Positions 51,542 through 60,199 of a DNA stretch of 64,000 bases are shown here, piece by piece (within the stretch, counting starts at the first letter, position 1; the number at the start of each line of letters is the position of its first letter). The notes under the pieces were generated by a model. The model ran no database searches. It saw only the letters and a program-made list of their open reading frames with translations, and was not told where the DNA came from. The position numbers and the translations under genes were made by a program. Source of the stretch: Pisolithus tinctorius (lineage: Eukaryota; Basidiomycota; Agaricomycetes; Boletales; Pisolithaceae); NCBI GenBank assembly GCA_024663395.1, contig JANFAH010000035.1, positions 124,001 to 188,000 of the forward strand, written 5' to 3'.

Positions 51542-52025
51542 TGTCATATACTGAGAAGCCACGGTTCGGTCTTAGGTTCTGAACGCCAGGTCAATGCCAA
51601 ATGCCGAAAACAAGGTCTGTTCCTTACTATACTTTTCTAGTTAGCCTTTGTACCGCCCTTGCTTATGCCGAGGCAGTGTCTGTCTTTGGCTCTCCGATCC
51701 CTGCCTTCTCATTTAACCTCTAGTTAGTTCCTTGCACAGCTATTTAGTCTTCACCGGTAACCCCGGTCTTCAGGTTGCCGGTCTTCAGTATATATACTCT
51801 ATGTACGTTGTACTTAGTTCCTCAGTCTGAATATCAACTTAGTTCACCCCAAGTACCCAGCTTAAGCCCGAGTTGACTCTCGGCTTTCGCTCCTGATCCC
51901 CCTTGGCTTTCTCTGACCTCAACCCAGCTTGCACAAGGGTCTAGCACACGAGCTAAGACCAAGGGTTGTTGCCCCCGGCGCTCGGCCTTCAGCCTTTGAC
52001 CCCTGTCCCAGTCACAGACTTAACA
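51542..52025 (+). repeat. 3' LTR of the chromovirus
   Basis: Same length as the 5' LTR (484 bp), beginning TGTCATATACTGAG and ending CAGACTTAACA. At the first variable site the two copies read CCA and CTG, which are the two deamination products of an ancestral CCG. Confidence 0.95.
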
Positions 52026-52464
52026 CAAGGCATTAATGACAAAAATGCCACAGCAACCAAAGGATGCCATAGCTAATTTTCAGTACTATGGTCTTGATGA
52101 ATTGCTGCATGATGTTTGGGAGAGTATTCATGCAGCAAGCACATTGGAGCTTATGCTTGTTGCAGCATGCCAAGCTACAGTTGTCACACACCATTATCAA
52201 ATGAAAAGCATTTGAGGAGGACAAGTTCCAGAGGAAGCCACTCAGTGGTTTAATAGAGGTAACATTGCTCTTTTGCCCCAGGATCCATCCATGTTGTCAA
52301 ACATTCTTTCACTGACACAGAATGATCTGTGAGGTGCAGTGTGTGTGGTGTTTGCTGGTGGTGCATTTTGTCTGAGCACAGATTCATTGCAAAGGTTCCC
52401 TCCAGTACTTGTTAGTAAATCAAGGGTCAGGTGTATTATTGAATGGTTGATTTCTAACAATATG
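52026..52464 (+). pseudogene. Decayed Helitron gene, continuation right of the chromovirus
   Basis: Continues the reading broken at 44260: DAIANFQYYGLDELLHDVWE, LMLVAACQATVVTHHYQMKS, then CVVFAGGAFCLS and VSKSRVRCIIEWLISNN. It matches the Helitron at 61.1-61.5 kb. TGA stops replace Arg/His-region codons. The fragment ends abruptly where repeat copy B begins. The first five bases are the right target duplication CAAGG. Confidence 0.8.
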
Positions 52465-53251
52465 TATAAAAATTCTTAGCACCCATGTACAGCATTCTGG
52501 TTTTTGATGTATCTCCCCCATTTCTGCAGGTACTGACACCATTCCCACACTTGCTTCTTGTGCTCAGCCAGGTGATCCTACATTCCAAAATTGGGAAAGA
52601 TCCTTGCACTCCACACATTTCCCCAGCACTCCCTCCAACAGATGCTCATTTTGGTAATTCTTCTTATATGGCCACCTCCACATCAATCATTTCACTTGTC
52701 CCCTTTGCTAGGGACAATGGCTATGTATATTTACCAGGAATTCCTACTAGCTTCCATCCTGAAGTGTCCTGGTGCATCCCATTCTCATCTGCCCCCTCTC
52801 AGCCCATCCAGCTTGGACAGCACATTCTTTGGTCACCTCAGGTTGGTCATTCAGTTAGAAAGGTCTTATGTGGTTGTTTCAGTCTCTCCAGTCCAAAGAA
52901 GCATATGGATCCTTCCTCCCTGCTCCCTGCAACATCTTCATACCAGTCTTGTCCATCATTCTTCCAAAATTGCAACAGCTACAGTACAATCTACTGTTCA
53001 CCACTCTCCCTGATCACATCCATGACAAGTATGATGCACATCTTGCCCTCTTATTGCAAGATACAGCAGAAGACACTCCCCCTTCAACCTCTCTTCCAAC
53101 GGAGTCTCATTCATGAAGTTTTTATTTGTTTCACTGAGAGGACAGTTGGGGGGGGAGGAATGTGATCCCCTATGCTCCTGTCACCCCACAGACCCCCAAA
53201 GCTTGACCCCTTTTGACACCTGACTCACCCTGTCCCCTTTTGGATGTACTA

Positions 53252-54828
53252 CAGTGGCTCACAAAATTGTCCCAATGTTTGCATGTTGTTCATTAATTAT
53301 GGTGTAGCAAGTGAACTATCATTATCGAGTCCAAGGTGTTGGTGGATGGATTAAAGCAACTGGTCATGGCTCTCTGATGAGCCATATTACATAATATTTG
53401 GATAGAAACTGATGGCAGAATACCCAAATGAAAATGAGAGGTCATTGGGACAATTATGTAACTTTGTGATATACTGGAGATGTAGTCCTTGGGAACACAT
53501 ATAAAACATGGTGAGATGCTCACCAATGCTTACATAATGTATTACATGGTCTACTGAATGATTTGTCAACAAACAAACAATGCCAAACAGTGATTTTGCA
53601 CCCCTAAGCCTCCTTGCTGCAACACAAGTCAAGAAATCACCATTCTGGCTCATCAGGGACATTCTGTCAGGGCAACCTCAGCAAATGCTGGTGTACACTA
53701 CAGTATAATCAATAGAATATGCTATCAGCACCATTGGTCTCTTCAGAAACCTGCTGGAAGTCATTTCCTGCACTGTTTCCCCACCAATGCCCCATGTATC
53801 CTGGAACCAATCAGTACTGTGAGAGCTGAAAATGATGTGGAGGTCCAATCTGGCATTCATCCTATCATAAGCAAACCAATCACCCACTAACTACTACATC
53901 ACAGCTGAAGACAGGCCTGCCTGAAGGCTCAGGTGAAGCACAACCCTCCTGGGCACTCCTAGTATCATGGGAGGGTTGGCCAGACTGTACTCTGAGCTGA
54001 ACTGGGGATCACTGGGAAGGAGTTATTTGATCATATATGACTAAAGGAAATATCCAGTGCCAGATAGAAGGCCAGGAATGTGCAACCTGGTAGCTCAGTA
54101 GCATATCCCTCCCATGGTACCTGGAGTGAGAGAGGGTTTAGCTTCACCCTGACCTCCATACCAGTTTCCCCTTCACAGAAATGCACTAGTTAATGGGTGA
54201 TTTGTTTGCTTATGATAGGATGAATGCCAGATTGGACCTCCACATCATTTTCAGCTCTCACAGTACTGATTGGTTCCAGGATACATGGGGCATTGGTGGG
54301 GAAACAGTGCAGGAAATGACTTCCAGCAGGTTTCTGAAGAGACCAATGGTGCTGATAGCATATTCTATTGATTATACTGTAGTGTACACCAGCATTTGCT
54401 GAGGTTGCCCTGACAGAATGTCCCTGATGAGCCAGAATGGTGATTTCTTGACTTGTGTTGCAGCAAGGAGGCTTAGGGGTGCAAAATCACTGTTTGGCAT
54501 TGTTTGTTTGTTGACAAATCATTCAGTAGACCATGTAATACATTATGTAAGCATTGGTGAGCATCTCACCATGTTTTATATGTGTTCCCAAGGACTACAT
54601 CTCCAGTATATCACAAAGTTACATAATTGTCCCAATGACCTCTCATTTTCATTTGGGTATTCTGCCATCAGTTTCTATCCAAATATTATGTAATATGGCT
54701 CATCAGAGAGCCATGACCAGTTGCTTTAATCCATCCACCAACACCTTGGACTCGATAATGATAGTTCACTTGCTACACCATAATTAATGAACAACATGCA
54801 AACATTGGGACAATTTTGTGAGCCACTG
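53252..54828. mobile_element. Foldback element 2: near-perfect palindrome with Tc1-type ends
   Basis: Starts CAGTGGCTCACAAAATTG and ends with its reverse complement, flanked by TA (53250-53251, 54829-54830). Arms of about 640 bp (53252-53893 and 54187-54828) are collinear without indels and encode identical short frames on opposite strands, with one replacement noticed near the loop. Copy A of the repeat shows the empty site GATGTAC-TA-TATTGGC. The inward reading resembles the N-terminal part of a Tc1-like transposase (FWLIRDILSGQ, SIEYAISTIGLF). The central 293 bp are unrelated to the arms. The DNA could form a very long hairpin. Confidence 0.88.
54085..54152 (+). other. tRNA-like box A in the loop of foldback element 2 (possible SINE remnant)
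   Basis: TGGTAGCTCAGTAG at 54088-54101 fits the RNA polymerase III box A consensus. About 40 bp further, GGGTTTAGCTTCACC loosely resembles box B. It is not a functional tRNA (no clear cloverleaf). It may be a decayed SINE captured in the loop. Confidence 0.3.
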
Positions 54829-55155
54829 TACATCAGCATCAGATCAGTACTGCCTCTCTGTCACCCCACTTTGGCCTAGAAGCAATCTCTTTGAGATGTG
54901 ACATGCACAGCCTCCTCCTAATGTGATTCCAGTGCACTTACTCAGTTTCTGACATTGATTGACTCATATCTTGAAATTCTGACTGTCCTTGACTCACCTA
55001 TTGCCAATACCTACCAATCTTTTGACCTTGCTTACTGATTCTTTGCTTTTTGGCTTACTCATCCTTACCCTTACCAATGCTCACCAATGCTTCCTAAGTT
55101 GATTACCCACCACTTACATTCCTTACCTATCAGTTACCAATCACTTACCAAGTGT

Positions 55156-55740
55156 TTTCACCTTGTTTTCCATTGGAAATGCCCCTGTACTGTATATAAA
55201 TCACTGTACTTAGATAGCACAAAAAGGAAGAAGACATCAGAGAACCCCTCTTGCTCACATTTCATCATCTCTCAGTAATTCATTCATCAGCTTTGATAGT
55301 TGAGACTTTATTAAGGGTCTAACTATTGTCTACTTCACCTATTGATGCCTATCATCAATTATCTTCACACCCAGACCTTCCTGGGCTTAGAATAGCCTAG
55401 GACTCAAATCAAGTCATCATCCATCCTTCTGTAGGCTGACAGCAGTCTACCCCATCACAATCCTCTCACATTCATGCTCCCTCTTTGTCAGGAGCACCCC
55501 CAACCCTCAGCACTTGTCTTTGAGTGTTGTAACTCATAAAAACCTGCCTGAACAAGAGCTTCAACCATCTACATAGGTTCTGTGTAGGCACACCACCACT
55601 TGCTGTCTTTGTCTTTGTGTTGGTTTTGGTTGGTTTTCACCATTTTCACCACTGAACCACACTTTGACTCACAGCAGGCATCTCAACTGCCACTCCTTGA
55701 CCATTCTGCTATCCACTGACCACTCCTGTTCCAGAAAAAA
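55156..55740. other. CpG-free sequence between repeat copy B and Harbinger gene
   Basis: Contains the promoter-like TGTATATAAATCACTG near 55190, then pyrimidine-rich sequence that could be the rest of an LTR or leader. Nothing coding is readable until the transposase. Confidence 0.35.
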
Positions 55741-56861
55741 TTGCACATCAATCCTGTGATGTTCAATGACATTTTAGATCAAATTAGTGACCACTACATA
55801 TTTTTGGACAATTCAAACAACAAGCAATTACCTGTGGCCATTCAACTTGCAATTTTCCTTTTCCATGTGGGGCTCTATGGTAATGCATCTTCACCTGAGG
55901 ATGCTGCCAAATGGGCAGGCATTAGTGTTGGAACAGTCATCAATTGTACTCACCAAGTAAAGACAGTGCTGCTGGACAAGCATGATAACTTCCTTTATGT
56001 GCCAGATGCCTGATCCCCAGAACTGAGGTGTGCATGAGAATTTGTGGAGTCACAAACTTGCTGGTCTTGGAGAAACAGAATTTTTGCTGCAGATGGAACA
56101 ACTGTTAACCTTTATGTGCAACCAAAGTCATTTGCTGACAGCTATTACAGCTGCAAATTGAACTTCTCAATAAACTGTCAGGTAGGTGCAGTATAATGTT
56201 ACACAGAAACAGACAACTTGCAAGCATGCAGGTTGTAATAATGCCACACAACTTAGCCATTGTTGATTATGCACTGGGGAATCCAGGGAGTGTCCTTGAT
56301 GCATATGCATTTCAGGGAATGTGGATCTTCAAGGATCCAATTGGTGTTATGCCACACAGACACTGGACTTGGGCTGATATGGCATATCCCTCAGAGAAGT
56401 GGTGTGTTGTGCCATTTAAAAAGCTGCAAGAGGGGAACTTGACAAAGTGTCAAAACACATATAATCATTATGTTTCAAAAGTACATACTTATCAAGTGTT
56501 CCATGGCACATCCCTGACAATTCAGAAGATTCATGTCAGGGTAGAGCATGCATTTGCAGCCTTGAAAGGCCAGTTTCAGTCACTGAGAGAACTTCATATC
56601 AAAATTGGCAACAAACCAGAGAATATGGATCTGGCCATGTACTGGATAACATGTTGCTTTATCCTGCACAATATGGTTGTGCAATTTGAAGAAAGGTGCT
56701 GTGAAGAGTTAGGACAAGGAACAATGGATTGGGCAATGAGGGAAGGGGAGCCTGATGAAGGGAGTGACAATGATATGCCCCTGGCCTTAGAACCAAGATC
56801 AGTGGGACAACAATTCCACACACACTTAATGGAGAGGTTAATTGTGGAGAGAGGGATATAA
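55741..56861 (+). pseudogene. PIF/Harbinger-type DDE transposase (HARBI1-like), decayed
   Basis: The N-terminal part reads MFNDILDQISDHYIFLDNSN and AIFLFHVGLYGNASSPEDAA, then AAKWAGISVGTVINCTHQV (a helix-turn-helix). Catalytic landmarks of the DDE_Tnp_4 group follow: AADGTTVNLYVQPK (first Asp), VIMPHNLAIVDYALGNPGS with LDAYAFQG (second Asp), and VRVEHAFAALKGQFQSLREL (Glu). TGA/TAG stops near 56010-56035, a frame break near 56190 and an absence of CpG show it is dead. The last 221 codons (from 56196) remain open. Its usual Myb/SANT-like partner may be represented by the remnants at 36.3 kb or at 57-59.8 kb. Confidence 0.82.
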
Positions 56862-56939
56862 ATCTGAATACATTTTGCATTTTGTAAAAAAACAAAGGAT
56901 GACAGTGACAACTTGGACAAAACATACTTGTTTGTCCTA

Positions 56940-59816
56940 CAAATGACATTGGTTAAGGGATGGAGGAAGATCTGCAGGAGTAATTATCAATGATATAGGA
57001 GTAGCAGAGGACAATGCTTGGCCACCAGCAGCAATGGTCTTTTGAGCCTCAATCTCTGCAAGTTTGAGCTTGAGCTTGAGGACCTTGGATTCCATCATGA
57101 CTGTGACATCAGCATAAGCCCCTAACATCTACTCTGCCCTCTTCTGCACCCTGGGAACTTTTCTCTGCCCTCATCTGATGCATTCCCATGCTCCTCCAAC
57201 CCTCCCAACACATCTCCACACCTCTCTGAGGTCCCTGGTCCACATTCCAACCACCTCTGCTCACCTGTGCCTCCTCCAAGGCCTTGGTCAGCTCAGCAGA
57301 GTGTCAGACTTGCAACCCTGCATCCCAGATAGGGTTCTGCCCTTGTGTTGGTCTTTCTCTGTTCCTCCACTCCTTCAATATTTACCCTTTCTCCCTCATT
57401 GTAGTAGTTCCCTTGTCTCAGTTAAGGTCCCTGTCATCCCCATCCTCTATCCCTTGTGTCGGAGGTACTGCTAACCTGTTATACATTTATTGGTTTGCAT
57501 TCTACACTGCCCCACCCTTGATCTACATTGTATATAAGGCTGTGTAGTACTCTGATGTAATCAGTATGAATATTGACAATAAAGTCCCCACTTCCAACTC
57601 CCTCTGAGTCCCCTCTGGAGTTTTGTCTCCACTCCTCTGAGTCTGCTCTGCCTCTGGAATACAAGGGCTGAGCTCATGCAAGGGGGCAGCACACTAGCTG
57701 AACCCAACACCCTGTCATCTGACCTCTGACCTCCAACTCTGACTCCTGTCTCTGAAACTTTCCTCCATACCCCTCTGCTCGCTGTTTGTTGAATATCTTG
57801 CCACCCAGTGGTCAGATTCACTTCAGACTTTGACCACTGTACTCTGCAGCCCAACCCACTCCTACTCTGCCCTAAGAGGAAGTCACAGGTGTTGTGTGAC
57901 TTTGATAGATTCCCTGGAAAACACCTCTGCATCCAGCTTGCAGAGCTGGATGTCGTGGTTCTGCATCTCCAGTATGTGATGGTGGATCTTGTCAGCTTCA
58001 CTACATTTGCACTGATGCTCATGCTCATCATGCCCAATCTCTTTCATATGCATGTGCATGTTATATTTTGCAATGTGATGTTCATTCTTGAGAAGAGCAA
58101 TCTGGTATTCTTGGTCAGAAGTATCTCCTGAAGGTCCTTGCAGCTTCTCTGCTAGTGTGGCCTCAAGCTTGGAGACAGATCTTGCATTTCCTGAGCTTCC
58201 CCCCAACACCACAGAACCAGGACCACAGCCATGACTCTTAGTGACAATAGACAGTGGCAATGATGTTGATGTGACCATTGAAGTCAATGATGGGCCATGC
58301 TTGGGGTATGGGGAAGAGCAGAATGTACTGCAGTTTTCCCAGGATGGTGTTTTGTGCTTCATAGCAGGAGGATTAGCTTGCTGATTATGAAAGTCACTTG
58401 GGCCACTGAAAGACTAGATTGTTCATGTTAGTTTTTGTACAGTGCAACCAATTAGGAGATAATGGTAACTTGCCTTAGCAAAAGATGGGACCACTGGTGA
58501 AATGATATTTGATTGGCTTGGGCCCACTGTTGGGAGGGAAGAATCATGCTTGGGGGGCATCCAGTCATTGTCACATCCTTCTTCATCAAAATCATGCCCT
58601 CTTGTTTCATTGCCACTGGCCTCCTCCTCTTCCTCCTCTTCCTCCTCTTCCATACACATGCAGTAATCATTGGTGATGACACCAGGAAAACCTGGATGTT
58701 CCATCTGCTCAACCATGGTCTCATTGTCATCACACTCTCCAAAAAAATCTGGCACAGACTGGGAAGTACCAGAGGGAGGGGGGCTACAGAGGGGGAATTG
58801 GGTTGAATCATTGCAAGAAAATTGCCAGCACAATCAAGGCCAGGAGTAAAGTTTTGTGGTTGGATGTTGATTGATGGAATTCCCCTCCACATGTGATCAC
58901 ATTCCTTGAACTGAGGGAAATGTGCAACAGCATCAACTGAAACCAGATCATCAGTGGGACCAAATGGGAATGATCCTGCCACCAGTTGACTTAAAATGAT
59001 CAAGTTGCTCTCAATATCTCATCTTTAACCTGCATTGATCATTGAGTTATGGCATATCCCATCATTAGATCAAAGACATACATTGCAAGGCATGCATAGA
59101 CACTCATATCAAACTTCTTTGGCTGTGTCTCATACCCACTGTGATATTCTGCATCATTCACAAAAAGCACCTTTGCACAACAGCATGAATTTCTTTCTTT
59201 GTTTGCCCATGGGGCTTTCTAAGGGAAGCAGAGCCTTCTTGCATACTTTGCTACTTAGCACTGCTGAATAGAATGGCATGATCAGCAGGATGGATGTTGC
59301 AAGAGCCAGCTCAGGAGGTTGCTAGTGAGGTGGGGATATCATTCCCAGAAAATAGTTTCCCTCAATTCCTGTGGAGGACCTCCCAGGGTGGTCATTGTTT
59401 GCTTGCAAGAGCCAGTAGCCTGGGACTTGGATCCCCTGGTCTTTGGCTTCCCTCTCTGGGATGTAGAGATCACATTTTGGGGTGGGGATATAACTTGAGA
59501 AGAAGGGAAAGGAGCATTAGAACCTGCATTGCTGGCTGGAATCTGAGGGGGAGTCAATGCCATCATAGTCATTGGTCTCACTTGCAGGTGTGCAGAGTGT
59601 CTTGTGCATGGATGATGGGGAAGCATTTTCAAGCGGAGCTTGAATTAAACCACATGCACTGGACACACTTGCCATGCTCATGCTGATTCCTGGGCCAAAT
59701 TTGTTTGACTCAGATTTATTTTGAATGCCACTAATAATTGATGTGTCCAGCAGATTCTGAACATGCATGCAACAGTGTTCGAAATGCATGAATATTCTAC
59801 AGTCTAAAATGTGCAC
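56940..59816 (-). pseudogene. Decayed minus-strand coiled-coil gene(s), probably transposon accessory
   Basis: Disconnected minus-strand readings: 59816-59339 (Ser/Pro-rich), 59003-58452 (FPFGPTDDLVSVDAVAHFPQ, a Glu-rich run), 58362-57883 (SVSKLEATLAEKLQGPSGD and EADKIHHHILEMQNHDIQL, a coiled coil) and 57128-56937 (ESKVLKLKLKLAEIEAQ). Their order and spacing suggest one spliced gene convergent with the Harbinger transposase, hence possibly its accessory protein, but I cannot find the DNA-binding domain. CpG-free, with stops. Confidence 0.4.
57457..57709 (+). mobile_element. Candidate solo LTR (about 250 bp)
   Basis: Starts TGTCGGAGGTAC and ends ACCCAACA. It contains a TATA-like TGTATATAAGG near 57530 and an AATAAAG signal near 57579, the typical layout of a short copia-type LTR. 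Flanks are CCTTG (left) and CCCTG (right), differing by one transition. It lies between two minus-strand coiled-coil remnants. Confidence 0.45.
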
Positions 59817-60199
59817 TCAACAGTCCAAAATGTGCATTCAATGGTCTAAATCATGCATTTCCACACTAAACCTTTTGTGGAATTATTTGGGGTTTACCAT
59901 TCCATACTACCCTGCCCCATTCATTCTGCTGTTCAAATCACTCAATCACTCACATTATAGACATGCAGTGGTGCACAGTATCACACAACCAGCTCTTGGC
60001 ATGTCAATGGCACAGCCACTGGGAAATATATTCCCTATCGGGCAATAGCAGCATTTGACAATTCTGGTGAGGGGTGACATGCCCCAGTATTCCTGGACGC
60101 CGTCAGGCCAGGTCTGCAAACTCTTTGTCCTCAATGATCATACTGGACCATTAAGTCCGATCACATGCTGTTTCCTTTTGGGGAAAATTATATTTGGGG

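Larger units (their letters stand above)
44261..52025 (+). mobile_element. Complete chromovirus-type Ty3/gypsy retrotransposon, inactivated
   Basis: Two LTRs of 484 bp (44261-44744, 51542-52025) start TGTCATATA and end ACTTAACA, with a perfect 5-bp target duplication CAAGG (44256-44260, 52026-52030). Inside are gag with a CCHC knuckle, pol in the order protease, RT, RNase H, integrase and chromodomain, an antisense ORF, and a polypurine tract at 51529-51538. The insertion interrupts the decayed Helitron: the flanks join into one continuous Helitron reading. Seven premature TGA codons, one frameshift and two active-site substitutions make it non-autonomous. The region after the 5' LTR does not show an obvious TGG-type tRNA primer site, so priming is unclear. 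Confidence 0.95.
52465..55155 (+). repeat. Decayed retroelement-like unit, copy B (interrupted by foldback element 2)
   Basis: Direct repeat of 40490-43385, inserted into the dead Helitron. The internal part can be read loosely as a polypeptide (for example PSFFQNCNS and ITSMTSMMHILPS) but I do not recognise it. A G-rich run GGGGGGGGAGGAA near 53150 is followed by TGTGATCCCC, the expected arrangement of polypurine tract and LTR start. A TATATAAATCACTG promoter-like box lies just beyond the shared part at about 55190. Foldback element 2 occupies 53252-54828. Confidence 0.55.

Noticed and set aside
52485..53165. 226-codon plus-strand frame as a host gene
   Set aside because: It lies in a CpG-free direct repeat shared with 40.5-43 kb and has no domain; treated as decayed repeat internal sequence.
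58600..58660. TCC-repeat tract as a microsatellite of interest
   Set aside because: It encodes the Glu-rich run of the minus-strand remnant; a simple codon repeat explains it.
35262..60060. Classical Neurospora-type RIP
   Set aside because: Loss is concentrated on CpG with TG/CA gain, CA dinucleotides remain abundant and TAA/TAG stops are few, which fits CpG methylation decay better than CpA-directed RIP.
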